Positions 18,883 to 27,270 of a stretch of 64,000 nt of DNA are shown in pieces. Source of the stretch: AP-15 sp963785565. GTDB taxonomy: Bacteria > Pseudomonadota > Alphaproteobacteria > ATCC43930 > CGMCC-115725. The stretch lies in NCBI GenBank assembly GCA_963785565.1, contig CAWAVV010000005.1, forward strand, positions 186,001 through 250,000. Direction: 5' to 3'. The notes under the pieces were generated by a model. That model was given only the letters and a program-made list of their open reading frames with translations, was not told the origin of the DNA and ran no database searches. The position numbers were made by a program, and so were the translations under genes. Position 1 is the first letter of the stretch. Each line of letters begins with the position of its first letter.

Positions 18883-19251
18883 ATGCGACTGGCGATGGCG
18901 TTTGACCCGATCGAGGCCGGCGAGGTCGACAATTTTGCTTTCGACTTCACTGCGGATGTCGGCGCAGCAACCATCGCGTCGACCAACTGGACCTGCGCAT
19001 TGGCACCGTACCAGACGGCAACGGACCCGGCCCCTCAGGCCCGGATCTTGTCTGCTTCTGCGCAGACGCTGATCCAGGTTCGTTCGCCGCTTGATGGGTC
19101 GCTGCAAAACATAACCGGGTTCTTTTCGGTCGCCTCGGTCGGAGGGATGCCGGTCTCGGCAATTGGCGGCACCTATATCCTCGAGGCCACCGCCGACCTT
19201 ACCGACGGTCGCCTGTTGAAACTCAATTCCACGGTTCAGTGTGTGGGCTGA
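18883..19251 (+). CDS. Small phage protein, possible fibre-tail adaptor
   Basis: A 122-residue beta-rich protein starts one base after the LamG-like gene. The order DPIEAGEVDNFAFDFTADVG, ATIASTNWTCALA, then a late GGTYILEATADLTDGRLLKL strand resembles small phage proteins that I recall being described as fibre-tail adaptors. That recollection is weak. Its fixed position after the LamG/ESL adhesin supports a partner role with it. Confidence 0.5.
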   Translation: MRLAMAFDPIEAGEVDNFAFDFTADVGAATIASTNWTCALAPYQTATDPAPQARILSASAQTLIQVRSPLDGSLQNITGFFSVASVGGMPVSAIGGTYILEATADLTDGRLLKLNSTVQCVG

Positions 19252-19354
19252 AGCCCCGAACGGAAACCTGACAAGCGGCCGGCTTCCGCACGGCCGATCA
19301 CTGCTGGTTTCTACTCTTCGCTCACGAACCGAATTATAGGTCAGAAATCGAATC

Positions 19355-21529
19355 ATGAAAATCTATCTGCCGATCGCGAAGGTCGATGCCGAGCACCGCG
19401 AAGTCTGGGGATATGCCTCGACAGAAGCGCGCGACGACCAGGGAGAGATCGTCAAGCGCGACGCTCTGGTCGCGGCGCTCGGCGACTATATGCGGTTCGC
19501 CAACATTCGCGAGATGCACCAGCTCTCGGCGGTCGGCGTCGCCAGGGAGGCCGCCGTCGACGACCGGGGGCTTTATATCGGCGCCAGGATCGTCGACGAC
19601 CAGGCGTGGCAAAAGGTGATCGAGGGCGTCTACAAGGGCTACTCGATCGGCGGTCGCATCACCCAGCGCGACCCAGCCGATTACAAGACGATCACTGGGC
19701 TGGTACTGAACGAAATTTCTCTGGTCGACCGCCCAGCCAACCCCGAAGCCGTATTCGATTATTGGAAAGCCGCTGGAGCGTCGACCATGCCCGAGCCTCG
19801 GTTCAACCCCCCAATTCAGATCTGGGCCTGCGGGGTCCTCGAGCACCGGCATCTGGCCAAAGCCGACGCGCTCAAATGCCAAGGGGAGGGGGCGGTGGTT
19901 GCCGAGGTGGCGCGGTCGGGCAAAATCGCCGAGACCGGTGTGACCTTGATCGCGGCGGCGCAAACCGCGATCGCGACGGCCGAAGGGGCGCTTGAGAAGG
20001 CCCAGAGCAACGCGACTGCAAGCACCTCGCGCGGCTTGGCGGAATTTGCCGATCCGGGTTATCAGACCGACGGAAAGAAACGCTACCCGATCGACACGGA
20101 AAGGCACATTCGGGCCGCCTGGAACTTTATCCACCGTCCAAACAATGCGCGGCGGTACACCGCGGTTCAACTCGACGACATCAAGGCCAAAATCATAGCC
20201 GCCTGGAAAGCAAAGATCGACACGGACGGTCCGCCGGCCGCCGACGGCAGCAACAAGGCCGGAAAGAATCCGGCGCAGGTCGCGCTGACCAAGGCCTTGT
20301 GGGATGTCGGCCATGTCGCTCGGATCATCCTTGATCTCGATTGGCTCGAGGAAAGCTTGGCCACCGAAGCGGCTATGGAAGGCGACAACTCGCCGCAGCC
20401 GGCTCGGTTACAGGCAATCATCGCCGAGCTGTGCGGCTTTCTGAACGCGCTGGTAACCGAAGAGACCGGCGAGATCCTGGGCGGCGCGGGGAGCGACAGC
20501 GAGCCTGCTGGCTCCTCGCCGCCGGACATTTTGATCATGGCCGCCGGCGCTGCCGGCGCGGCTCTTGTCGCCGATCTGTGCAAAACCGGGAGTCCGAGAA
20601 TGCAAAAACTCGCCGCTGCGGTCCTCGCCAAGATCAAGCACAGCCAGGGTGACCAGACGCTGCTCGACCTCGCCTACCATGCGGTCGACAAGTGCATGGG
20701 CATGAACGGCCTGTTGTTCGCCGAAAGAAGCCATTTGGCCAAGGCGCGCGACGCGCTGAAGGCAGCGGGCGCCGCTTCGAGCGAGGAAGCGACCGTCGAC
20801 ACCGCCAGCCATCCCAAGGTCCCGCTGCCGATGGTCCTGCCGCCGGAACGCGAGTACCGCCCCGGCGAGAATTCCACCGTCGACACGTCGAGGCGCCCGC
20901 CAGCGGCCGTCAGCGACGGCGTGCTCGGGATGATCGCGGCGGTGCTGGGCAAGCGGGCGTCGGGGCATCAGGCGCTGATGGACGTGGCGCATGACTGTAT
21001 AGGCCGGTTGACCGATGGCGCCAGCTGCGCCGCAGACAAGGTCGGCGCGCGCCATTCGCAAGAGACCCTGGGGGCTCTGGCCGAGGCCCATGACCATCTC
21101 GTCGCGGCCGGCGCCAAATGCGACGCGGCTGGCTTTACCGCCGAGACGGAGTGGGAGGGGACGGAATTCGACTCTGGAAAGGTGTCGGGGGGAGATTTGG
21201 CCAAGATGCTGGCGGGCGAGCGAGCCGAGAAGGCGGCGCTGATCGCCACCCTGACCGACATCGTACCGCGTCTCGATCAGCTGACAAAGCGGGTCGAGGA
21301 CATTGCCCGCACCCCGCTGCCGCCGCTGACGGTGGCGCGGAGCGTGACCGCCGTCTCAAAGCAGCAGGACTCCGGCGGAGGCGCCGGCGGGCCCTCGTCC
21401 GACGATCTCGCCGCAGCCTTTTCCCGGATGAGCAAGGAAGAGCAGACCCTGACCTTGATCAAAGCCAGCTACGCCAACCCGATCCACCCGCCCAGCCTCG
21501 GCACCGCGAAGGAATTGCACGGCGAATGA
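19355..21529 (+). CDS. Prohead protease fused to a long scaffold-like region
   Basis: In this 724-residue protein residues about 1-140 are an XkdF/HK97-type prohead protease. HREVWGYASTEARDDQGE opens the domain, with His in REMHQLS (about residue 54) and Ser in YKGYSIGG (about 96), then LVLNEISLVDRPANP. Residues about 215-290 carry DPGYQTDGKKRYPIDTE and HIRAAWNFI, a small module common in phage proteases (DUF6582-like). The rest is helical and contains two copies of a block ending HLxAAGA. The C-terminus is acidic and coiled, as in scaffolds. It is much longer than a plain protease and precedes the capsid gene. Confidence 0.8.
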   Translation: MKIYLPIAKVDAEHREVWGYASTEARDDQGEIVKRDALVAALGDYMRFANIREMHQLSAVGVAREAAVDDRGLYIGARIVDDQAWQKVIEGVYKGYSIGGRITQRDPADYKTITGLVLNEISLVDRPANPEAVFDYWKAAGASTMPEPRFNPPIQIWACGVLEHRHLAKADALKCQGEGAVVAEVARSGKIAETGVTLIAAAQTAIATAEGALEKAQSNATASTSRGLAEFADPGYQTDGKKRYPIDTERHIRAAWNFIHRPNNARRYTAVQLDDIKAKIIAAWKAKIDTDGPPAADGSNKAGKNPAQVALTKALWDVGHVARIILDLDWLEESLATEAAMEGDNSPQPARLQAIIAELCGFLNALVTEETGEILGGAGSDSEPAGSSPPDILIMAAGAAGAALVADLCKTGSPRMQKLAAAVLAKIKHSQGDQTLLDLAYHAVDKCMGMNGLLFAERSHLAKARDALKAAGAASSEEATVDTASHPKVPLPMVLPPEREYRPGENSTVDTSRRPPAAVSDGVLGMIAAVLGKRASGHQALMDVAHDCIGRLTDGASCAADKVGARHSQETLGALAEAHDHLVAAGAKCDAAGFTAETEWEGTEFDSGKVSGGDLAKMLAGERAEKAALIATLTDIVPRLDQLTKRVEDIARTPLPPLTVARSVTAVSKQQDSGGGAGGPSSDDLAAAFSRMSKEEQTLTLIKASYANPIHPPSLGTAKELHGE

Positions 21530-21552
21530 TTCCGGCCTTCCGGCCGTAACCG

Positions 21553-21579
21553 AACCCGCCTGTTGGCGGGTTTTTCTTT
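21553..21579 (+). terminator. Intrinsic terminator upstream of the capsid gene
   Basis: An 8-bp perfect stem AACCCGCC / GGCGGGTT with loop TGTT (21553-21572) is followed by the T-rich run TTTCTTT. A second small GC hairpin (GGCC-TTCC-GGCC) lies just before it. It sits inside the structural array, between protease and capsid, where a polycistronic late transcript would have to pass through. Confidence 0.85.
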
Positions 21580-21604
21580 GCCCCCCTATTGGGAGGAATT
21601 GTTG

Positions 21605-23104
21605 ATGAATTCGATCACTCAGGAATCGCTGGAGCTGTTGAAGCGGGCTCTGGCGACGCCGGACGATGCGCTCGCCAAGTCGATCTCGACCGCGACCGGC
21701 CTCGTCGCCTATGATCTTCAGGCGCCGGCGAAGAACCTCTATCCCTTCGTCACCCCGATCCGGAACGTCATGCCTCGGGTCGGCGGGGGCACCGGCACGG
21801 CGACCAATTGGCGCCAGGTCAACGCGATCATCGGCTCCGGCTTCGACGCCATGGGGTGGGTCCCGGAAGGCCAACGCTCGGGCCAGATGTCGTATTCGAC
21901 CGCGAGCCGGTCAGCCACTTTTGTGACCATCGGCGAGGAGGACGCCGCGACCTTCGAAGCGATCTCCGCCGGCCGCGAGTTCGAAGACATCCAGGCGCGC
22001 ATGACCTTCCGCCTGTTGCAGAAGATGATGTTGAAGGAGGAGATGGCGATCCTCGCCGGCAATGCCTCCTTGCAACTCGGTACGCCGGCAATCCCGACCT
22101 TATCGGCTTCGGCCGCCGGGGCCACGCTTCCGGCCGGGACTTATTTCGTCAAGGTCGTGGCCTTGACCCTCGAAGGCTATCAGAACTCGAGCGTGTCGGG
22201 CGGCGTCGCCACCACCAAGAACATCACCGGGGTCGACAACAAGAGCTTTACCCTGTCGGGCGGCTCTTCCAACATCAGCGCCGAGGCAAGCCAGGCGGTG
22301 ACCCTCGGCCAAACCCTGTTTTGCAGCGTCACCGCGATCCAGGGTGCGGTCGCCTACGCTTGGTATATCTCGACCTCGACAGGGACCGAGACCTTGCAGG
22401 CGATCACTACGGTCAACAGTCTGGCGGTTTCGGCGCCGCTCGCCGTCGGCAACCAGTCGCAGACAGCGGTCACCAACGATAATTCGGCCAATCCGGGTTA
22501 TGCCTACGACGGGCTACTGACGACCGCGCTGAAAAACGGGTCGAACGCCTATGTCAATACCATGCCGACCGGAACGGCCGGCACTGGTACGACCCTGACA
22601 TCGTCGGGCCGCGGTTCGGTTAATGAAATCGATACAATGTTCCAGATGATGTGGAACAATTTCGAATTGTCGCCGACCGTCCTTTACGTCAATGCCCAGG
22701 AACTAAAGAATATTACCACCAAGGTGCTGTCGAACAATTCCGGGCCACTGCTGCGCTACGATACGCCTGCCGACGGCAGCGCGGGAGAATACCAGCTGAC
22801 CGCGTCCGGGGTGGTCCAGTTCTACTACAATCCCTTCGCCATCTATGGCGGCTTGCGCATCCCGATCAAGATCCATCCGCGGGTTCCACCAGGCACGATT
22901 ATCGGCTGGGCCGAAAACCTGCCGATCCAGTATCAGTCGAACGAGGTCCCCAACGTCGCCGAACTCAAGACCCGCCAGGACTACTACCAGATCGACTGGC
23001 CGATCGTCACCCGCCAGCGCCAGGTCGGCGTCTACGCCGAAGAAGTCCTAGCCGTTTATGCTCCGTTCGCAATGGGCGTGATTACCAACATCGCTAACGG
23101 CTGA
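21605..23104 (+). CDS. Major capsid protein with inserted Ig-like domain
   Basis: This 499-residue HK97-type major capsid protein has an N-terminal arm and E-loop region with NVMPRVGGGTGTATNWR (about 54-70) and GEEDAATFEAISAGREFEDIQARMTFRLL, then the A-domain near the C-terminus (YYQIDWPIVTRQRQVGVYAEEVLAVYAPFAMG). Residues about 160-285 are an extra beta-rich domain (LPAGTYFVKVVALTLEGYQNS... AYAWYISTSTG) like the Ig/fibronectin-type inserts that decorate capsids. I start it at ATG 21605 because GGGAGGA lies 7 bases upstream; a longer frame from 21563 overlaps the terminator. The prohead protease precedes it as expected. Confidence 0.88.
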   Translation: MNSITQESLELLKRALATPDDALAKSISTATGLVAYDLQAPAKNLYPFVTPIRNVMPRVGGGTGTATNWRQVNAIIGSGFDAMGWVPEGQRSGQMSYSTASRSATFVTIGEEDAATFEAISAGREFEDIQARMTFRLLQKMMLKEEMAILAGNASLQLGTPAIPTLSASAAGATLPAGTYFVKVVALTLEGYQNSSVSGGVATTKNITGVDNKSFTLSGGSSNISAEASQAVTLGQTLFCSVTAIQGAVAYAWYISTSTGTETLQAITTVNSLAVSAPLAVGNQSQTAVTNDNSANPGYAYDGLLTTALKNGSNAYVNTMPTGTAGTGTTLTSSGRGSVNEIDTMFQMMWNNFELSPTVLYVNAQELKNITTKVLSNNSGPLLRYDTPADGSAGEYQLTASGVVQFYYNPFAIYGGLRIPIKIHPRVPPGTIIGWAENLPIQYQSNEVPNVAELKTRQDYYQIDWPIVTRQRQVGVYAEEVLAVYAPFAMGVITNIANG

Positions 23105-23109
23105 GCCTG

Positions 23110-23577
23110 ATGCCCGAGCTGATAGCGCTGCGTGCTGCGTTTGGCCAGGACGAGGCCAACCACGGCATTAGGCGCTATCGCGTCGGCGGAGACGGTCTTG
23201 TGCACGTTCCTGCCGAGGCCGCTTTCTTTCTGGTCAGCAGAGGAGGGTTCGCCGTGGCGAAGACGACCGTCGCTCAAGTCCCGGAAGGCTCGCTCCGTGC
23301 GGCGCTGCCCGATGGCGTTCGAACGGCTGCAGACCCGAGTTCGCGGGTGCGCCTGCACGACGATAGCACCGGCGGTTGCAGCCATTATGGATGCAAACAT
23401 CGAGACGATCAGAACAGCGACGTGCTCGTTCCGGCCGAAGCCGCTGGTAATCTCCTAGTGCACGGGTTCCTGCCGGCGACGCAGGATCTGCGCCCAGGTG
23501 AACGCGAAGTGGGACCAGAGCCAATCGGGCTTGAAAGAGAGTCGGTTGGGGACGCGACTTCCACGGCCGCACCCTAG
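23110..23577 (+). CDS. Hypothetical head-associated protein with duplicated motif
   Basis: In this 155-residue protein a short motif occurs twice: VHVPAEAAFFLVSRGGF (about 31-47) and VLVPAEAAGNLLVHGF (about 104-119). Such VPxEAAxxLxxxGF segments are common in small phage head or connector proteins. The middle is charged and His/Cys-containing. No strong ribosome site is visible before ATG 23110, only five bases after the capsid stop, so it is probably coupled to the capsid gene. Confidence 0.6.
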   Translation: MPELIALRAAFGQDEANHGIRRYRVGGDGLVHVPAEAAFFLVSRGGFAVAKTTVAQVPEGSLRAALPDGVRTAADPSSRVRLHDDSTGGCSHYGCKHRDDQNSDVLVPAEAAGNLLVHGFLPATQDLRPGEREVGPEPIGLERESVGDATSTAAP

Positions 23578-23592
23578 GGGAGGCGCTGAACA

Positions 23593-23877
23593 GTGTCCGA
23601 GATAAACGAGCCGGTTTACGCCACGAGTGTGCGGCGCGCGATCAAGGCGATCAACCCATCAATTACCGATGCGGCCCGGACCTACGGATGGCCATCCGCG
23701 CTCGATGCGGTCAGCACGATCCTGATGTCGCTGCTAATCGCCGCAGTCGGTGCAGACGAGGCGCGCGCGGCCTGTAGCAGAATGTACGAGGAAGTGTCGA
23801 GGCTTGAACAAGCCTGGGCCCCACTGCTGCCATGGGCCTCGGATCGAGGTGAAGGCGAACTGCGAGGGCGCGCCTGA
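23593..23877 (+). CDS. Small hypothetical phage protein
   Basis: A GTG-start gene with AGGGGAGG upstream encodes 94 residues, mainly helical, with a mildly hydrophobic central helix (LDAVSTILMSLLIAAVG) and an acidic-basic tail. No family is recognised. Its stop codon shares a base with the start of the connector gene, so it is part of the head-completion operon segment. Confidence 0.6.
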   Translation: MSEINEPVYATSVRRAIKAINPSITDAARTYGWPSALDAVSTILMSLLIAAVGADEARAACSRMYEEVSRLEQAWAPLLPWASDRGEGELRGRA

Positions 23878-24524
23878 TGGCGTACGGTGATCTGACGACC
23901 CTGGCTGACGTCAAAGCGTGGCTGCAGACCAGTCAGAGCGCGTTTCCGCCAACCGATGATGCGCTGCTGAGCCGGCTAATAACTGCGGCAAGTCAATACA
24001 TCCAAACTTGGCTCAACCGCCAAATCGCTCGGTACGACTATATTGAGGTGAGGGATGGAACCGGTGGCCAACGGCTGCAGTTCGCGCGCTTTCCGGTTTG
24101 CGCGGTGCAGTCTCTGACCATCGATGGTATCGCGATCCCACCGGCGCCGCCACTGATGCCTAGTACCGGCCTGACAGCCGGTTACGTGTTCTCGCCGACG
24201 CAATTGGCAATCCGCGGCTATTACTTCACCCGCCGGGTTCAGAATGTCGTCATTACCTACTCGGCGGGTTACGCGGCAACTCCGCCCGATATCGCCCAGG
24301 CCTGCATCGAGCTGGTCGCGCTACGATACCGTGAGCGAACGCGGATAGGCGAGATTTCGAAAGCGGTTGGAGCCGGCGAGACGGTAACGTACGCGCAGAA
24401 GGACATGAGCCTACCGATTGCGACGTTACTCCAACAATACCGCCTGATCACGCCGATCACCGGCTATTCGGTGATTATCGCTCCGACCAATACCGACCCG
24501 GCGATCGTTGTGGCAGCCCTGTGA
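23877..24524 (+). CDS. Head-tail connector (gp6-like)
   Basis: This 215-residue protein opens with YGDLTTLADVKAWLQ and has the HK97 gp6/YqbG-type connector pattern: an N-terminal helical bundle with LLSRLITAASQYIQTWLNR, then a beta domain with QSLTIDGIAIPP, and the late VITYSAGYAATPPDIAQACIELVALRYRER. This adaptor docks under the portal ring. Position after the capsid and before the gp10-like gene matches GTA g6 and phage order. The next gene starts within its end. Confidence 0.8.
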   Translation: MAYGDLTTLADVKAWLQTSQSAFPPTDDALLSRLITAASQYIQTWLNRQIARYDYIEVRDGTGGQRLQFARFPVCAVQSLTIDGIAIPPAPPLMPSTGLTAGYVFSPTQLAIRGYYFTRRVQNVVITYSAGYAATPPDIAQACIELVALRYRERTRIGEISKAVGAGETVTYAQKDMSLPIATLLQQYRLITPITGYSVIIAPTNTDPAIVVAAL

Positions 24525-25003
24525 TCTCGGCCGAACTCCTCGGCGACAGGCCGGCGCTCGATCGGTTGCGTGCCCTGCCCGACGCAGCCAATGCGGGGCT
24601 CGCGCGAGCAATTGCCAAACTCGGGATCACCCTCCAGAGTAATGTGCAGCAGGACAAGCTCAGCGGCGAGGTACTCAAGGTTCGGAGCGGTGCGCTGAAG
24701 TCGAGTATTGACGTCCAGATCGGTAAGAGTGCTACAGGAGTAACTGCGACTGTCTTTAGCGATCTCGATTACGCTGCGGCCCAGGAATATGGATTTTCGG
24801 GGACAGTCAATGTCAGGGCAAGTCTACGGCTGATCAAACAAGCTTTTGGCCACCCGATCGCAACGAAAGCGGTCAGCGTGCGCGCCCATAGCCGCCAGAT
24901 GGACCTGCCCGCGCGCTCGTTTCTTCAGTCTGCGCTGGACGACATGGGACCGAATATCAGCGCGGACGTAGAAGATACTCTCCGAGAAGTGATTACCTCA
25001 TGA
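24521..25003 (+). CDS. Tail completion protein (HK97 gp10-like)
   Basis: A GTG-start, 160-residue protein has the gp10-like signature: LARAIAKLGITLQSNVQ, then VRSGALKSSIDVQI, an EYGFSGTVNVRA segment and LPARSFLQSALDDM near the end. Members bridge the head connector and the tail. It overlaps both neighbours by a few bases, as is usual for this block. The length is normal. Confidence 0.8.
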   Translation: MISAELLGDRPALDRLRALPDAANAGLARAIAKLGITLQSNVQQDKLSGEVLKVRSGALKSSIDVQIGKSATGVTATVFSDLDYAAAQEYGFSGTVNVRASLRLIKQAFGHPIATKAVSVRAHSRQMDLPARSFLQSALDDMGPNISADVEDTLREVITS

Positions 25004-25434
25004 TCATTCGCGAAGTCATTTATGCGGCGCTGTGGACCCTCGGCTCGGCCGCGGGGAACTTTGCCAGCGCTAACCGCCGGTTGCGGCACTGGACCGATGT
25101 AGCGCCGATCGAGCAGCCGGCCCTGTTCATGAGTGAAAAGGGCGGCCACGCCGTGATCCGAGCATTGGGCGCGCCCATCGCGTGGACGCTTTACGCCGAC
25201 TTTTACATCTACGTCCATTCGAGCGACCCTTACGCGGCCCCGGCGACGATCTTGAACCCATTGCTCGATGCGCTCGAGCGGGCGCTGGCGCCATCGCCCG
25301 CGACCGGGATCCAGAACCTCGGGCTGCCGCTGATGGTTCAACACGCCTACATTTCCGGCAAGATCGAGACCGACGAGGGTGTTCTCGGCGACCAGGCAAT
25401 TGCGATCGTTCCGGTCGAGATCCTTTGCGTTTGA
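25000..25434 (+). CDS. Tail terminator-like protein
   Basis: In this 144-residue protein the layout (an N-terminal helix with EVIYAALWTLGS, a strand FADFYIYVHS-like region, NPLLDALERALAP and a final strand IAIVPVEILCV) fits the tail terminator or tail-completion fold of lambda gpU/GTA g8 position. The assignment rests mainly on synteny between gp10-like and major tail protein. ATGA coupling to the upstream gene is seen. Confidence 0.7.
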   Translation: MIIREVIYAALWTLGSAAGNFASANRRLRHWTDVAPIEQPALFMSEKGGHAVIRALGAPIAWTLYADFYIYVHSSDPYAAPATILNPLLDALERALAPSPATGIQNLGLPLMVQHAYISGKIETDEGVLGDQAIAIVPVEILCV

Positions 25435-25476
25435 CGCAGACCGCCCGGCCGACAGACAGAATTATCGGAGAGCACG

Positions 25477-25698
25477 ATGGACGAGATCAACGGGGCGATA
25501 GATATGCCCGGCAATCCACTCGACCAAATGATCGAGCGGTGGTGGGAAGATCACTTCCCAGGCTCCGCCGTCGCTCGCGACACCGCGTCCTGGAACGTTG
25601 CCCACGCCGCGAAGGAGAGCCTAAAGCGGTTGTTGGTTCAGGCTCTGAGCCTGCGCCAGGCGAAGGCTGGGGGCCAAGATTTGCAAGGGAGTATATGA
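25477..25698 (+). CDS. Small hypothetical tail-cluster protein
   Basis: A 73-residue, mostly helical, acidic-to-basic protein has an ATG preceded by GGAGAGCACG. It contains MIERWWEDHFPGSAVARDT. No family is recognised. It ends one base before the major tail protein gene, so it is translated with it; a small chaperone or decoration role cannot be excluded. Confidence 0.6.
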   Translation: MDEINGAIDMPGNPLDQMIERWWEDHFPGSAVARDTASWNVAHAAKESLKRLLVQALSLRQAKAGGQDLQGSI

Positions 25699-25699
25699 C

Positions 25700-26446
25700 A
25701 TGCAACTCAGCTTCGGTTCGGGTGCGGTATGGGGCGAACGCACCGACCTAACCGGCTCGGGGATCGGCCCGCGCCAGTTCGGCGTGCTCCAGGACATCCA
25801 GATCGATTTCGACTGGACCGACAAGGAGTTGTATGGCCAGCTCCAATTTCCAGTGGCTATCGCCCGCGGCCAAGGTAAGATCAGCGGAAAGGCTAAGTTC
25901 GCCCAGATCCTCGGTCTGCTCTATTCTGACATCTTCTTCGGGACACCAGCGGCAACCGGTCAATTCGCTGTGTCGCAGCTCGAGGCGGCAACTGTTCCGG
26001 CGGTAACGCCCTACACAGCGACCGTTGCCAACGCGGCGACCTACAACGATGACCTCGGCGTTGTCTATGCCGGGACCGGCAAGCGCTTCAACCGGGTGAC
26101 AACGCCCTCCGTTGCTGGGCAGTATTCGGTCAATTTCTCTACTGGGGTCTACACGTTCGCAGCGGCCGACGCGAACGTGGCGCTGTTGATCTCCTACACA
26201 TACAATCTTTCGGTCAGCGGCAATAAGCTTACTTTGACCAACCAGTTAATGGGGACGACGCCGACGTTCAAGGCGACATTCTACACGAGCTATTCCGGCG
26301 AAGGTTTGGCGTTGCGGCTCAATGCCTGTACTGCCAATAAGCTATCGACGCCGACCAAGATCGATGATTGGTCGATCAGCGAACTGGATTTTATGGCTTT
26401 TGCGGACGCGTCGGGCACGATCGGCTACCTCAGCACCGTCGAATGA
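25700..26446 (+). CDS. Major tail (tube) protein
   Basis: This 248-residue, beta-rich protein opens with GSGAVWGERTDLTG and QFGVLQDIQIDFDWTDKELYGQ. Its end IDDWSISELDFMAFADASG is typical of tail-tube proteins of this phage group. The tube-forming core would be about residues 1-85 and 190-248, with a possible Ig-like insert between (YSVNFSTGVYTFAA). Its position just before the frameshifted chaperone pair and tape measure is diagnostic. Confidence 0.8.
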   Translation: MQLSFGSGAVWGERTDLTGSGIGPRQFGVLQDIQIDFDWTDKELYGQLQFPVAIARGQGKISGKAKFAQILGLLYSDIFFGTPAATGQFAVSQLEAATVPAVTPYTATVANAATYNDDLGVVYAGTGKRFNRVTTPSVAGQYSVNFSTGVYTFAAADANVALLISYTYNLSVSGNKLTLTNQLMGTTPTFKATFYTSYSGEGLALRLNACTANKLSTPTKIDDWSISELDFMAFADASGTIGYLSTVE

Positions 26447-26493
26447 TGCCCGCACTCAGATCGTGCGGCCCTCGGAACTGACGGGAGGAGAGA

Positions 26494-26913
26494 GTGATCC
26501 CCGGGATAATGGTCGAAATGGGCGGCCAGCAGTGGACTGTTCCCCCATTAACTCTGGGCCAACTCCGCCAACTCATGCCCAAGGTGCAACAGCTCACCGA
26601 AATCGGTTCGCAAATGGGCGAGAAGCAGATCGGGATTCTGGTGGAGATCGTCGCTGCAGCGCTGCAGCGCAACTATCCTGACATCTCGGTGGAAATCGTC
26701 GAAAACCTGCTCGATCTCGGCAACGCGGGCGCGGTGCTTAATGCTGTCCTAACCGGCTCCGGTCTGAGGCCGCGGGAGCGCTCGCCGGGGGAAGCGCAGG
26801 CCCCCGGTCCGGATCCGGGGGCCGGCATGCTAGTGTCGGGATCGAGCCTAACGGCGGCTGGGGGCATATCTACGGTCTCCTCGCCACCACGTGCGGCTAC
26901 AGCTATCCCGTAA
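26494..26913 (+). CDS. Tail assembly chaperone, G-type
   Basis: A GTG-start, 139-residue protein has a helical N-terminal domain WTVPPLTLGQLRQLMPKVQ and EIVAAALQRNYPDISVE, the usual make-up of lambda gpG-like chaperones that coat the tape measure during tail assembly. After about residue 88 the zero-frame sequence becomes Pro/Gly-rich and low in complexity. The conserved continuation is found in the -1 frame, as expected for a G/GT pair. The G-run at 26787-26791 (GGGGGAA) and that at 26817-26821 are candidate slip sites. Confidence 0.75.
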   Translation: MIPGIMVEMGGQQWTVPPLTLGQLRQLMPKVQQLTEIGSQMGEKQIGILVEIVAAALQRNYPDISVEIVENLLDLGNAGAVLNAVLTGSGLRPRERSPGEAQAPGPDPGAGMLVSGSSLTAAGGISTVSSPPRAATAIP

Positions 26914-27197
26914 TCGATGCAATGACCCTCCTCGATGTCGAGGAGTTGACCCGATATTGGATCAATCATCCGCCGCTACACTTGATGGTAGCCGCCTATC
27001 TTGGCGTCGGCAAGCGGACCCGATTTGGGTCCCCCGCACCCGCACCCCCAGTGAAGGGCGAGAATTTGGACATCGGCACCGTCCTTGCGGAACTCGGGTC
27101 GGGTTTCGCGGGAGGGGATGTACATTTAGGACTCGTCCCTGTGGTGCTCGATTTCGCCGAGCTGAAGCGCAGGGTCACGCAGCCGAAAGATACCTAG
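26742..27197 (+). CDS. T extension of the G/GT chaperone, read by -1 frameshift
   Basis: The -1 frame relative to the G gene is open from 26742 to 27197. It reads GGWGHIYGLLATTCGYSY from 26853, then VIDAMTLLDVEELTRYW and HPPLHLMVAAYLG, a well-formed T-type segment. The only ATG (26922) lies after its first conserved residues and has no clear ribosome site, so fusion to G by frameshifting is the best explanation. The GT product would recruit the major tail protein to the tape measure. I set the left end at the first codon after the -1 frame stop (26739-26741). Confidence 0.7.
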   Translation, partial: CCPNRLRSEAAGALAGGSAGPRSGSGGRHASVGIEPNGGWGHIYGLLATTCGYSYPVIDAMTLLDVEELTRYWINHPPLHLMVAAYLGVGKRTRFGSPAPAPPVKGENLDIGTVLAELGSGFAGGDVHLGLVPVVLDFAELKRRVTQPKDT

Positions 27198-27270
27198 GCG
27201 AAGTGCGGCGTGCGGGTGCTCCGCCAACCGAAAGGACGCCCGGTGCTCCTTTATCGACTGAGAGGCTATC

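Noticed and set aside
19334..20314. Minus-strand frame of 326 codons opposite the prohead protease
   Set aside because: Shadow of the protease frame in high-GC DNA; no motif and no ribosome site.
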